The notes under the pieces are model-generated. The model searched no databases and had not been told where the DNA came from. It saw only the letters and a program-made list of their open reading frames with translations. From Ilyonectria destructans (Eukaryota > Ascomycota > Sordariomycetes > Hypocreales > Nectriaceae): a stretch of DNA of 64,000 bases. Shown piece after piece: positions 8,111 to 20,510 of the stretch. The position numbers were made by a program, and so were the translations under genes. Within the stretch, counting starts at the first letter, position 1. Every line of letters begins with the position of its first letter. The stretch spans positions 144,003-208,002 of the forward strand of contig JAHEWK010000043.1 of NCBI GenBank assembly GCA_020740775.1. Direction: 5' to 3'.

Positions 8111-10936
8111 GTTGGTTGAGATTGGTTGATTACGTAACAAGCAACCACGAGTAAGGCCTCCCCCGACCAACCAAAAGCAAGCCTTTTTGGCTTACTCGAG
8201 TCAACCTCAAGTTACTCGACCAAGTTACCGAATCGGGTAAGCTGCCAAGGGTGTCTAACCTTAAGAGGGCAAGCTATGACAGCGGCGCACCCTGATTGGT
8301 CCATTCTTTGAAAGAAATGAAAGCGCCCAGAAGGACCTCCTTTTCTTTCTCAAAACTTTCCGCAAAGCCCAGGTTGCCGATTTGGCCCAGTGATCCTACC
8401 ATCTTAAATATGTCTTCGCATCCATTCTTCAGGTCTCATCGAAGGCTCGAAGAAACCACCCCTCCTAGGACTCCTTCTGAGTCGCTCGGTCCCTCCCGGT
8501 CGAGCACTCCTGTCTCCGCCTCAACTCGTACCAATGTGGCTAATGATGAGACCCGTCGTTCGACGCCTTCTGACGAAAGAGGGATGCCGGACGCTTCTCA
8601 GTGTCTTTTCCCTATCGACTGGGACAAAATCCGCTACGACAGGAAGCCAGTACCATCCATTCGATACCGCCAGCCTCATAAGCGCGTCATCAACTCCAAA
8701 TCCCAGCCTTCAGCAATCTATAGGCACGGCGCTCAACTTACAACGGACGGTAACAATAAGTATTGGCTGTGCAAGTATTGCCATATTAGTGGCCGTCACG
8801 ATGCTGCACTGTTTACCAGTGAGAGCACGACCAGCATCATTTACCACCTGAAACAGCAACACAGACTGGAAGAATTTGCTTACAAGGCAACAGGATCCGA
8901 TCCTTTCAGCATAGCCAAGAGGACAGCAAGTCTCACGCCATACCTCGGAAGCCGGCGCGTGGTGTTCAACGACCTGAAATTCAAGGACGATTTTACTGAC
9001 TGGGTGATTGATCTTGACCACACATTTCGTCAAGCGACTCATCAGTGCGCGAATGAGATTTTTACCACTTATCTGGAAGACATTGACAAGATCCTTCCCA
9101 AAAGCCCGTCAACTCTTAGCGGTTGGGTCAAAGAGAAGCGGGTTGGCGATGGTGGGAGGCGCGTTTGGCTCAGAGCAAAGCTCCATTCCGCCAAAAGCAA
9201 GGTCCATATCTCGGTGGATGCATGGACATCTGAAGAAGGGACAAACTATCTTGCCATTGTTGCTCACTTTTTGGATGAAAAGCATAAGTTGCAAACCGCT
9301 CTTCTGGACCTTCCCCCTCTGAAGGGACCTCATTCCGGCGAGAACATTGCCAAGGTGTTGTCATCCACCCTCGATTTCTACGATATCTCACCATTCATGG
9401 GCTTCTTCATGATGGACAACGCTAGAAGCAACGACGTATGCATTCTGGAGCTAGCAGAGCAGTACCCGACAATCAGACGCGAAAATCGCCTTCGATGCGT
9501 CGGCCATATGCTGAACCTCATCGTCAAAGCTCTACTGTTTGGACAAGGCATTAGCAAGCTGGAGCAACAGCTCCGCGGCGCATCCGATGACGAGCGGTTT
9601 GAGATATGGAGGAAGCAAAGCTTCATCGGCAAGCTCCACAACTTCTGCGTGTGGATCAACAGAAGCGACCAGCGACGGGAGCGGCTGAAACAGTACATGT
9701 TGCAGGCTTACGAAGAAGGCAGCATTGAACAGCTTTATACTAGAGTCCTGGTCGATGGCGGCATCCGCTGGAACTCTGTATATGCCATGATTGAAAGAGC
9801 CCTGAAACTTCGCCACGCAATCGATCTATTCTTTCTCCATTATAGCCATGTCGGTGAGGGATAGGATATCTCGGAGGATATCCTGACTCCACAGGATTGG
9901 GTCGATCTGGGCCACTTCCATACTATCCTCAAGCCTTTCAAAGATCTAACAAAGCGCATGGAAGGACGGGCAAACAAAGTTGGCCGAGAAGGATCGCATG
10001 GCTCACTCCACGAGACCATCGAGTCGCTGGATGTACTCTTCAAGAAGCTCCAAGAGGCTGGGAGATTCGCAGACGATCATCCTGACGTGGTGTTAACATA
10101 CTATTCCCATGCTATCGATGCTGCTCGTGTCAAGCTTGAGGAATACTTTGGCCTCACAGATGCCAGTCCTGCATATTGATGCGCAGTTGCCTTGCATCCG
10201 GCCAATAAGTTTACCTACTTTGAGCTTGAATGGAGTCACAATAAGCAATGGATCAGTAGGGCAAAGAGAGTAGTGCAGGAGGTGTTTGCACAATACGAGG
10301 CAGAAGCGGAGGGGGACCTAATGGACGGAGCGCGACAGGAGCTGGAGCTGGAGGAGCTGGAGGAGCTAGAGGAGAAGGCAATTGTTCATGGCAATGCGAC
10401 ACTTGATCCACTCCAGCAAGCTCGTAAGCGTCGTCAGAGGCTTGCTGTCACTGCGATGTCAGCTACACGAGGAAAGAAGCGGGTGGAACTGACCTCTGAG
10501 CTGGATGAGTTTATGGCGAGGACTAATAAGGCTGATCTGGATGTTGAGGATCCTCTGGAGTGGTGGGTTCGCCATGCATCTGACTACCCTATCCTGTCCA
10601 AGATGGCGTTTGACTTGTTCAGTTGCCCAGCAATGAGCGCTGAGTGTGAGCGTGTTTTCTCACAGACAAAGAAGGTCATCACGGATGAACGGAACCGGCT
10701 CAGTTCGGACACTGTCGCGGCGATTGAATGTCAAAAGCACCTGCTTCGAGGCGGTATGTTAGCGTAGATCTACGACGGGAGGCCCGTAGAGGAATGGAAA
10801 ATAGTCGAGTCACGTCACCAACCAAGCAAAGCAAGCCACTCTTACCGAGTAAACCAAGTCAAGCAAGGGGGTCCCGTCAACCAAGTCAAGTAGAGGGTCC
10901 AAATTTTGCTTTACTTGGTTGATGGACACCCCGCCC
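8100..10936 (+). mobile_element. hAT transposon copy 1 (approximate ends)
   Basis: A hAT transposase pseudogene is bracketed by regions rich in CTTGACTTGGTT and TTGGTTGG motifs in opposite orientation, consistent with hAT subterminal repeats. The right side ends near TTGATGGACACCCC at about 10936, and an AAGGGTGTC motif occurs at about 8248 on the left. I could not find a clean 8-bp target duplication, so the boundaries are approximate and the left end may lie either near 8100 or near 8248. Confidence 0.6.
8296..10767 (+). pseudogene. hAT transposase with two in-frame stops
   Basis: One continuous register (8296-10767) is interrupted by TAG at 9862-9864 and TGA at 10177-10179. The N-terminal part has a BED-like zinc finger (CKYC...H..QQH). 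The central RNase H-like core has VHISVDAWTSEE, MMDNARSND and RCVGHMLNLIV. The C-terminal dimerisation region has PLEWWVRHASDYPILSKMAFD and SAECERVFSQTKK. These are hAT superfamily hallmarks. The first stop falls before the segment DISEDILTP, and the second just before a CAVALHPANK motif where hAT proteins usually read through. No frameshift is needed, so decay is by point mutation only. An acidic repeat (LEELEELEE) lies near 10345. Confidence 0.9.
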
Positions 10937-11191
10937 GTTCCTAAGAGAGATAAGCCTGGTAGAGGTCATAGAATGTAATTGGACCAAAAGTAGAAACGGG
11001 GCCCGTTTCTACGCATAATACTTGAGTAGGGTGGAGCATGCTGAGAAGGCCAGGACGAGCTAGACTGGGATCAAGGTGCCATAACAGGCATTGGGAGAGT
11101 TGACGAAGAGCATAGTTTACAGCGATCTGGGTTACGACAAGAGAACTGTATTATTTCTATGTTATAATTTATTATTTCTATATTTCTAATT
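10937..11191. other. Intergenic, with a 23-bp palindrome at 10990-11012
   Basis: No coding sequence is visible. An 11-bp arm (GTAGAAACGGG) and its inverse repeat flank a single central base, forming a near-perfect palindrome. It is close to the right side of hAT-1 and downstream of the membrane-protein gene, so it could act as a terminator-like hairpin or be a transposon scar. Confidence 0.5.
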
Positions 11192-12514
11192 TTACGGCAC
11201 AGGATCCAGACCAGAGCCACGGCTGCTCACAGAACCCTCTGCACCTAGCCTAGACACCTGGGAAGATTCGGCATAGGCGCCTTGAATCTGCACGGAATAG
11301 GGTGCTTCGTCGAGTAACATGTCGGTGTCTGCATGGCTAAACCCACGTGTTGCCTTTGTTGCCGGAACCCCTTTTGCGTCCATGACATGCATTTCCACAG
11401 TGGTAGTGACCGTTGGCCAAGCCTTCGATTTGGGGCGTTCTCCTCCATCTTGTGTTTTATTCGCCAATGTAGTATCGCCAACTCGGGTTGCTCGGGATCT
11501 CGTGCCGGTATTGGTATTGTAGTCGGATCCGTGAGAATGTCCTGATTGCCGAGCGATCTTGGCGATGAGGTTGGCCATGGACATTTCGATGTTGAGTTTG
11601 ACAATGTAAGCGAGCGGGTGAAACTGCATGTACCTGACACGGCAGACGCCACGGTTAGAATCTCCCAAGCGGCAGGATTGACGGGGACATACACAAACGT
11701 GTTTTTCAAGCTCATCATGGAGACTATGAGAACATCCATGCTCAGGGAGAAAACGATGATGAACATGTTGAACTTGACCAGGTTGTCGTATTTGCTTAGT
11801 CCCAATTCCACCAGATTCGATCGGACGATGCGGATGAAGAGAAAGTTGAGACAAGCATCGACAAGGAGGTAGATGATCTTTTCACAGCGATCCCATATCT
11901 CGTTGATGTGTATATACGACTCGGAAATTTGTAGCCGGGCGGGAATCCAGATACAGTAGACGGAAATGTTGATAGCGGTGATAAAAGCTGCGACGCCATA
12001 TTTGACTCGCCAGACGAAAGTCCGGTCGTGTAAAAGGATTGCACATCGGTTGACAATAATTTGCAGGAGGAACTGAACCTGAAGGGCCCATAAAGTAACT
12101 TGAGTGGAAAAGCGATGTTAGTTTAAGAATAGACCTGGATACAACCAAGATGTGTGGGTTAATAGACGTACGGATGCAAAAGTAGAAGGCGAAACTGCAT
12201 GCGATGTTAGAAAGACACAACAGATGGATGTATTCTCGAGACACTTACCTAGGCTTAACGACGCCCAAAATGTACATGAAGCAAATAATGCCAAACCCAA
12301 GACAAACGGAAATCTCGCCCCAGATCATCCAGATGTATGGGTTGCGCAGCAGAGCAAAACCGCGTCGACGATAGGCGCTCGCGGTCTGCTGGATGGCCGA
12401 CCATGCCGTCAGCCAGCCGATGCCCAGGGTGAAGCCCCAGGCAAGAGACGCAATGATCAAGTCATTTGTTGTCACTTCCTCCAGCACAAAGTTGTCAGGG
12501 AGCAAGGTGAGCAT
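11192..12514 (-). CDS. Fungal multi-pass membrane protein, 378 aa, four exons
   Basis: Exons are complement(12249-12514, 12172-12194, 11693-12098, 11192-11633), giving 378 residues. The introns (54, 73 and 59 bp) have GT-AG ends, and a TCTAAC branch site is visible in introns 1 and 3. Exon 2 is only 23 bp. Seven hydrophobic segments can be read, beginning with DLIIASLAWGFTLGIGWLTA and ending with the MQFHPLAYIVKLNIEMSMA helix. A hydrophilic tail of about 115 residues, rich in Ser and Thr, follows. The FHPLAYIVKLNIEMSMA motif is familiar from uncharacterised fungal integral membrane proteins. The topology resembles a seven-helix receptor, but no ligand or pathway can be assigned. The start was chosen as the first ATG of exon 1. 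The gene appears intact. Confidence 0.75.
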
Positions 12515-15500
12515 GCTGGAATGGCCAGCGGGGTATCAAGAACAATGAAAGGAATGAGGGCAGGTTGGCGCTGCCGACGGGCATGGAACCTGGCGCAAGA
12601 AACGAAAAAAGTAAAGAACAAGCAGTGTTATAATAGGTAAGAACCAGATCTCCAGGAGTCAGGGGTGATGAGAAGCATGCTTTTTCGTCTCGCACGTATC
12701 ATGTACACAACTGACGCATTAGCAGAACGGTCGGACCCTCTTGGCCCGAGTCTCGCGAAAACGTGCTTCGCAGGTACTCTGCATAGAAACTACCAAATGG
12801 TTGGTCTCTCATTTGTCTCCCCTTGTCCAAATCTGTAGCGTGAGCACAGGTAAACTCTAAGACCAGTCACTAGACGGCGACGGACCGTCCCCGCAGATGT
12901 GTTAGCTGGATTGCTCAGAGCCCAATGAACGGGTTAGATGAGAGCCGAGCGCTTTGGAATGACTGCCATTTGGACTCCTTGTTTTCTTGTTACTACTACT
13001 AAGTGCTACGTAGTACTGCCTCTACTAATTACTACCACTCCTACGGAGGAGACATGTGCAGACCATCTTCAAACCTTCCTCAAGCCTCCCTCAAGTCCCC
13101 CTTTGGGGCTCAAGCCTCCTTCAGGCCCTCCTCAGGCCACTCCATGTGGTTGACTCGCGTGGTGCAAACACTATTTCTGCCCTTGTCCGTTGTGTGTGTG
13201 GGTGACATTATGTGTGTGTGGGTGACATTATGTGTGTCACTCGAGTTTGCCCCTTGCTGCAGGACGTGGAGACGAAATAGCGGGTCCCCACATCCCGGAG
13301 GCTCCATAAAGAAAAGCCTGTGTATTGATACGGAGTAGTCGGCATGCACGCATTAGACTGGCAAGATGGCAAGCCCTAATTTGGTTACCCGAGGAGTGCT
13401 AGCCAGTGGATGAATGGGATCTGCACAGCGCTCATTTCACAGCCAAGGGCGCTAGGGGTTCCGCTGACGAAGGTTGCCCGCGTATGTTTTGTTTGTTAGC
13501 CCCACAGACAGTACGAAAGACGGACTGATGAGAGCTGCTGGCATAAGGACTTACAAAAGCTAGCCAGTCAGCCAATAAGAGCACGGGATACCCCTTATAT
13601 AAGCAGCCAACCGTGCCTTTTAACGCGCTTCTCAACCTGCTGCAAGGCAACACAACCTTCTTCCAACGATATTGAAAATGGCCCCGAGCAAATCAGACTG
13701 TATGAATAAAGGACTTACACTGTAAAATGACATATCAAGGGGCCCTGGCCCTGTGGGGCTAACTAACAAAACAACCTTCGTACTTGGAGCACCGCGTAGT
13801 TATGCTTGGGTACCTCTTTGTGCCCAAAGAGATCTTCATTCACTAACTCGAAGCATAAAGTTCACCGAGGAACGGGTTTCATCGCGGGGGGCACCTAATC
13901 TGGCGGCGCCCAACTTGCGTAGCATGGAATTTGCCACTTGTCAGCTTCGTTTTGGCTTGAGCCTGGCTGAAGATGGCTTGTGTCTCTCCATGTGGTGGTG
14001 CACACGTTTCTATTCCTGAATCCTTCTGTTGCTTGGGCGTTTTGCAGACCCTTGAACGTTTTGTCGACCCTTGGACCTTTATTTTGTCGTCATGACGCAA
14101 TTACACATTGACGTAGAACTGGTGATGGATCTCCAGATCCTGGGTTGGGATGGTATGCCAGATCATTGTTGAATCTGATGAACGCAACAAGGTGGGTCTC
14201 ATGGTCCCTATCTGTCAGGGCAAACCTGGTTACGGGTAACAGACAGACCAGGCTGCAACCAGATCAGACTGCAGACCAAGCTGCAGATCCATTGATCGCC
14301 CGGACTCCAAATCTGTTGATCTGTCTCGGGACCTACCGACACTGTACAGAGTAGAAACTTGGGATTTCTGGCCATCTGGATTAGCATCCGCATCCCGCGA
14401 GCCTAGCGCAGGGGGGTTTGATACGAGGCTTGAGTGGCGTCCCAAAACCGCACGGCTCCTTGGCTCTCACACCATGCTCCTGGATCTAGACCGTTTTGGT
14501 CAGAACGAAGTCAGCGTCGAAGAGAGGGTAGGTCAAGCCTAGGTCAAGCCTCAAGGTGACCGAACCCGGCTAAGACGGGCAGTTGCGACTAAAATAGCGA
14601 GACCGCTGGACGGCTTAGCTCATGTGATCCTCTGCACAGCAGCTTCTGCGCATGCATCCTTGGCATCTTCAACGGCTAGAACCTTTCCGGGTAGAACTTG
14701 AGACCTTATTCATGTCAGAAGTTCGTCAGCAGAACCGCGGTGATTGTGAATGAGGCATTCTAGCCGTTTTGCGAGCCACCATTTCCAACACCCCGTGTAT
14801 TAGTCAAGTAGCGTCATGACCGGATCTGTGCCACCCTCGAGCCGACATCTTCCCTGCTTTCCGCTGCACAGAAAAACCTCCGATCTGTTGGATCATCGTT
14901 GGCACTAGACAAGGGGAGTCATGTCCCCCACAACAGACACCGAGATAAGTTGCGTTGCAGCAAGAGGGTCTCGACCGCGTTGATGTAACATGAGACGTTG
15001 ATTTAACATGAGCATGTGGAACGCGGACCCATTTCTCACCACTAGCCTGAACATGGCGCGAACGTCCGAAATATGACCTGACAGCACCGGTAGCTGGACC
15101 CAAAAAGCAGTTTGGGGTAGTCAGCGCCAGCGCTGAGAGCCGAGCTGCGGACTTGCTGACCACCGTGCCATCTCTAGCCTGGTTGGTATACGACGCTGTG
15201 GCTGACAGTCGGTGGTTTTAACCACATCAAGCTGTCGATCCGACGCCTCATCACAGGTTCCACTTGACAGATAGTCATTGTGTTCGGAACACTCGCCAAC
15301 CGCCCCTGACTCGGAGATGCTAGCCGAGAGAAGTAGCGAATGAGAATATCGATCCGACCATGACTCGGGTCTTGTGTATCTGAGTGGAAGGGCCGAGGTT
15401 GGGGGTCTTCAATCGCAGTTACTAATCAACATGTATTCGTCGGCTCCCGGTGGGGCAATTGAATGAATGAATTTATTCCGCCCGGGAGGATACGCCTCAT

Positions 15501-15890
15501 AGAGCCCACAACGTTAAACCTCGTTACATTGTTTTTCCGGCTTTTGGCCCTTAGACCCTCAACCTCTCCAATCCTTACACCCCGCCACTTTTCTCAGCCT
15601 CGCTTGTCCCTGCGACAGGCCTGCTGGAAGGCCAACTTCTCCAAGTGTTCAGCATCCCTTCTTCAGCAGCTGAAGCCTGGTCTGTCTACCAGAGGCTGTA
15701 CTATGTCGGTTCTTGTTGTATTGTCTGATTGATTAGTATGTTTTTCCCGTCCGTGTAGCATCCAAACGGCCCGTGCTTATTGCAAACTTGATCGCTGCTC
15801 GCACCGCTTGTAAGTTCGGGCTCCACTTGTACCCGTCCTCTGGTGTAACAGGTGCAGGGGTATGGTGGACCGGTTTTTCGGTCGCTCAAA
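12515..15890. other. Long intergenic stretch without a convincing gene
   Basis: Only short open frames without recognisable domains occur. Notable items are a CTCAAGCCTCC-type pyrimidine-rich tract near 13075-13130 and a 20-bp tandem repeat (GTGTGTGTGGGTGACATTAT, about 2.5 copies) at 13191-13238. There is also a TTATATAAGC TATA-like box near 13594, followed by a 15-codon frame that is too short to support. The membrane-protein gene's upstream region (12515-12900) is included. I see nothing else I can name. Confidence 0.5.
13191..13238. repeat. GT-rich tandem repeat, about 2.5 units of 20 bp
   Basis: The unit GTGTGTGTGGGTGACATTAT is repeated head to tail and followed by a partial copy. It is a simple minisatellite with no coding link seen. 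Confidence 0.7.
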
Positions 15891-16198
15891 GACCCTATGG
15901 GTCCGCGCATTTTGGCGCCAAACTAGCCCCAAAATCGAAGGTCACGCCTTCCCACAGGCCCTTCGCCTTTGCGCGAAAAACCCCATACAAACGCGCACAA
16001 CCACAGAAAAAAAGTGACAAAACCGAAGGTCAGCTGACTTGCCTTTGTATGCGCCGCCCTTCCAAAATGGCCGCAAATAATCCACCCAAATCGCGTCGAT
16101 CACCCACCTCCCATCATCCATCTTAATTGCACTGCAATTGCGCCACAACCACGACCCTCCCCGGCCCGGCTGACCCCGTATCTTGTCATCTATTTACT

Positions 16199-18935
16199 AT
16201 GGATTCTATCGCTATTGAAGATGCTCGCGTGCGGGCGGCCATGGACTTCTATTTGCTCGACTTGGAGGGGACAGCGCCCAAGAACACGGTCAAGAACTAC
16301 GCGCCAAAACAGGCCGAATGGAAGGTCAGATTGTTGCTCCCTGCCCTCGATTTACGTACTGACGCCACTGTAGAACTGGTGCGCCAGTAACTGGCCGCCT
16401 ATCCCTAAAGACTGGGTCAACAAGAAGCTCTCCTGGCCGCCGGGCCAGCAGCTACCTGGCGACCTGGTTGATGAGGGCAAACTACTCCTTTTTATGAGGG
16501 AGGAGGTCGTCACTCGAGCCCCGAAGAAAGGAGTTCGAGTGACAAAGCAAAGGAAGCGCAAGGCGGCTGCCGCCCGCGTTGTAGAGGACGTCGCCGCCGT
16601 GAAAAGGCGGCGACTTGCTTCAGGTACCGGGTCCCCCCCCTGGCTGGCCTGGCCTTGACGCCGTATCGCTGACTCTTCGTTTCGGGAGATACGATCGAGG
16701 TTGCCACGTCGCCTGCCGGCGAGGAGGCTACAAAAGAAGAGTCTCCTGCTCTCGACGAGCCTTTATTTAACGAGGAGGAGCTCCGGCTGCAGTACAACAC
16801 GGTCCGGGGCTATATCTCGGCCATACAAAGGCTGTATGAGGAGCAGAAGAGCAGGAATATGAACCCGGCGCCTCGGCCGCAGGGAATCGCGCTCAAGGCG
16901 CTGAATAAGAGCATTCTCGCCGTCGTCTGGAGCCGCAAGCGGTCCGAGTATCGCGACCGCCTTGAGGGCACGATAAAAGACGTCTACACGCCGGCGCAGA
17001 TCCCCGATCACACGTCTGCAGTCTGGGAGAGCGACGACGACGTCTCTGCGCTTTTTCGGACGCAGGTCGACTTCCTCCTGGGCAACCACATGCTCCTGAG
17101 GCAGAGTAATCGGTTGCCAATGGAGCTCCCTGACTGTTTTCGCCTTGAGCTTCCCAATGAGGGCCAGAAGAACCGGGAGTTCCCAACATACGCCTTGGTG
17201 ATTGTCATGAACCAGGGCAAGATGAATCAACACGGGAGAATGGAGTATGGGGCCGCCCTGCGGCACCGTGACGTGCGGTCTTGTCTTATCGGGGCGCTGG
17301 CATTTTATTTCTTTTGGCGTTGGCAGGTGGAGGAAAAGGAGCCGTTTCCCAGCTTTGAACGCAGTGAGGAGTGGTACGATCTCAAGGTCTTACGTCGCTC
17401 CGCCACGGATCCGAAGGCGACGCTTTCAGCCCAAACGGCGCGGTCGTGGACGAGCAAGCTGTACAGCCGGTGCGGAATCTCCACCTCAAAAGTTTCGCAC
17501 GCTCCCCGGGTCGCAGCAGCACAGAACGCCGATATGGCAGGCGTCCCTGAAGGTCAGGTGTGTTAAGAGCTTTCGATTCGTTATGTTTTCGGCCGATTTG
17601 GCCTTGTCTTAATGGTATGGCGGCCTTCTACATCTCGAGCGGATGAGGTGGCGCGCCAGATAGTTGCGAACTATCACGGCTTTTTAGCCTTGGTGTTGAA
17701 TTTCTTTTGCCGGTAGCCTTTATGAGCTTCCCGTAAACCTCTGGAGTAGCCCTTCCGCTCGGCCGTTCAACTGCGCTCTTCAGTCCGCATTACCGTACCG
17801 CGTTTATATGCTGATCTCCATACAAAATAGATACGGCGCGCCGGGAGATGGAATAACGGTGACCAGATGATGGGTTGCTACCTTACGTCACTACCCTTCG
17901 AGTTTATGAGGTCCTCAGCCGATTTTGACCCTGACTGGTCAGGTTCCTACTTTCTCGCGCGCGACACTATCAAGCCGCCACTCGCTCTTTTACGACGCAT
18001 CTGGCCCGATCTCGATAGGTGGAAAGAAGCACACGATACTGCTTCTTTAGCCGTTGAACCGAACAAGGCTGCCGGCGCGTTTCTCGAGCTTTTGGGCTGG
18101 CTGCGCGAAGTGTTGTTACAAGATGCCGTCTTCTTGCGGAAGCTCTATCCCCGGCATCCTGTCTTCCGCGATCCAGTCTTCAAAAGTCGTGATTTTGCAG
18201 CGTTCGCGCTACAAGTTGAAGACGCCTGCCGAATGGCTGAGGAAGAGAGTTATGTGGCCACCATCGATCGAGCCATCCCTGCCGTTGCAGAGAAACTGCG
18301 TTCCTTACAAAGCCAACAGCTCGCTGTGAACTTAACAGTAGATAGGATGTTCTATCAACTTACGATAGAGCTTAACAAGCTGTCGAGACAGATACTTGAG
18401 CTATCCAAAATCAGCTATACTGTCACGATCAGCCCTGGGCTTAGCACGGTCTCACAGCGGTTGGAAATGCCGAAACGAGGGCGCCGCGCCGCGCCGGCAC
18501 GTTTGACGACGCCGGCTCCCTCGTTGCGGGCCGCCGCTCCTCTCCCCGACGCTCCTACGCTTGTGGAAAAGCAGGGAGCCGTTGGCCTAGCCGCAAATAC
18601 CACACTTTGAGTTTCCTTTAGACCTCAGAAGCGTTCGCGATCTGTGGACCGTGTGGAAGAACGGGAGGGCGGGCATGCCTTCTATCGAGTCCCTGGAGGC
18701 CGACTACGGCTCTGCTTGGCGCCCCAAACACCAGAAGTCCGTCTTCTGCAGCAGGAAGGCGATAATCGACTTCATCGCGCAGAAGGCGCGAGAGCGGGGG
18801 GGCGAGCGCGACGTCGGCGTACACTCACTCGTTGTCATGCAAATTGAGGAGCTGTGCGCCAACTGGTCTCTTGATAAGGTGCGGAAGGCTATAAAGAACG
18901 GGGATCTGGACCGGAGATGGCTGGCAAAGCCGTGA
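16199..18935 (+). CDS. Crypton-type tyrosine recombinase with GCR1-like C-terminal domain
   Basis: Proposed exons are 16199-16324, 16374-16623, 16689-17557 and 17831 onward. Introns of 49, 65 and 273 bp have GT-AG ends, with CTGAC branch sites in the first two. The protein has an N-terminal SAM-like segment, then the Ndc10/Crypton recombinase core. Catalytic-type residues are R317 (ALRHR), H396-x2-R399 (HAPR), AGRW and the candidate nucleophile Y432 (GCYLTSLP). A second conserved block, PLDLRSVRDLWTVWKNG to LDRRWL at 18600-18935, is a GCR1_C-like DNA-binding domain. It is in another frame from the preceding block. An intron with acceptor at 18590, or a frameshift near there, must join them; otherwise the protein ends at 18610. 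Crypton F elements of fungi have this architecture. Element ends are not visible because Cryptons lack inverted repeats. Confidence 0.8.
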
Positions 18936-20510
18936 AAAGTGGTGTTTTTGGCAGTCTTTTTGCGACTGTTTTGCTAGTTACCCCTGAATTGAGCCGACTA
19001 TCACGACTTTTTTGCTTATAGTGTTGAGCCTAGACCCCCTGAAAGTGCAGTAAAATTGGCCTGTTTTGGTCGTAACTTGGCGGCCTTTTTAGGGCTTGTA
19101 AACCACCCCATAGAAGGTCATCACTTGAAAATAAAAGCGATGACCAGAAACGCTCGCAAATCAACAACGAGACAGATGCACGGCTCGAGGCAGGTGTCAT
19201 TTTGTTCAGCTCAATTAGACGAGCCTATTTATCCTATTTTTATGCCCGTGCAGGCCTTGGCCGTCGATGAATACCGAGATCCGTAAAAATTACGGTCCTT
19301 TTGGTGATGTCAAGGGCTTGGCGGTTTTTAGCGGGGTTTTCCGAAAACCCGCCACGCGATCCGACCTGTTACATCCACTTGTTCCCAACCACCGTTTGAA
19401 CCCCGGTTGACAGCTTCATGCCCTCCCGCTACGATTGGCCCACCCGTCCAAGCTGGTCTCGTCGACCCCTCCAAGAATAAAAGCTCCGCCCGCGCTTGCG
19501 GTTTTTGGTGGGGAAACCAGCTCAACCCCCCACCTCCCTTAGGTATGGTGCCGGGGGGGCGGTGCATGTGCCTTTGGGAAGCACTGGCCTGGGGTTCTTT
19601 GAGGCTGAAAGAGGATCGGTAAGCCAAGGCGAAGGCGTAGGGTTTTTGGAGGTATCGGGTTCCCGCCACCAGGCCCTGAAGGCTGGTTGGAATGCATGTG
19701 GCTCTGGTCTTTGTCAGGCATCGATCAAGTGCCGTCAAGGTGGGAAATGCACTTCGTACGGTCCTCCAACACGGCTACATGTAAGTATGTATGGGAGTAT
19801 GCATTGTATCTAGTCTTTTATTGGTCCTTCAAGTTCAGCTGGACGCAGCTAGTAGTCATCACAGGCAGGTTGTACGTAGTAACTAACGTATGTAAGCATA
19901 TCCATCTCCAGCGACGGTGGCGCTGCACTTTGGGTGTGGCGTCACGCCAAGATGCTTAAAACCACCAGCGCAACATTGAGCGAGGGCTCGATGCATAAAA
20001 GCCTTCGTCAGATGTCAGCAGCTAAATGGCTCACTAGTCAAGTCCGTTCAATACCCAAAGTACCGTCCTTTGTGGAAGAGCTAGCACCCCACCAGGCAGG
20101 TTTACGATGCGGAAATCAAGGACAAGAACTAGCATATGAAAGGCTTCAGCGGTCCGATGTGTCCCGCCGCTTTGTCTCAGACAATCCATAATGTTGACCA
20201 TGTGTTGGGCGGTAGGCAAACGAGTTGGAACCATACTCCATCGGCCAGTCTCCTCTTCTAAGTAATGCCATGTTCATTACTTGAAACCTTGGCAGTTCAA
20301 CAGAGTTGTGTTATTGCGACACGGGATAATTCGGCAATATTCCAATACAAGGGATATTCCAGTCATCTTGGCAGTGAAGAAATCAATGGCAACATCCTTA
20401 AAAGTCTATCCTTGGTCTATCGGCGAATACAAGAAAACAGATCTCTGGAACGAGATGACAGTCAAGCCACAGTGTTAATGGTCCTCATTATCAATGATCC
20501 AATCTAACAT
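18936..20510. other. Region downstream of Crypton gene, no gene seen
   Basis: The first part (18940-19060) probably belongs to the Crypton element. It contains a segment near 18999-19032 (ACTATCACGACTTTTTTGC...GTGTTGA) that closely resembles a segment of the gene's third intron (17670-17702). The rest has short frames only. Its end is the 3' flank of the convergent GH17 gene. Confidence 0.45.

Noticed and set aside
13003..13338. Small protein gene over the GT-repeat region
   Set aside because: Its composition follows the simple repeats and there is no start context, domain or splice signal.
16199..18935. Starship captain (DUF3435) recombinase
   Set aside because: The recombinase motifs and the C-terminal GCR1-like domain fit Crypton F, not the DUF3435 captain family, and no cargo boundaries are seen.
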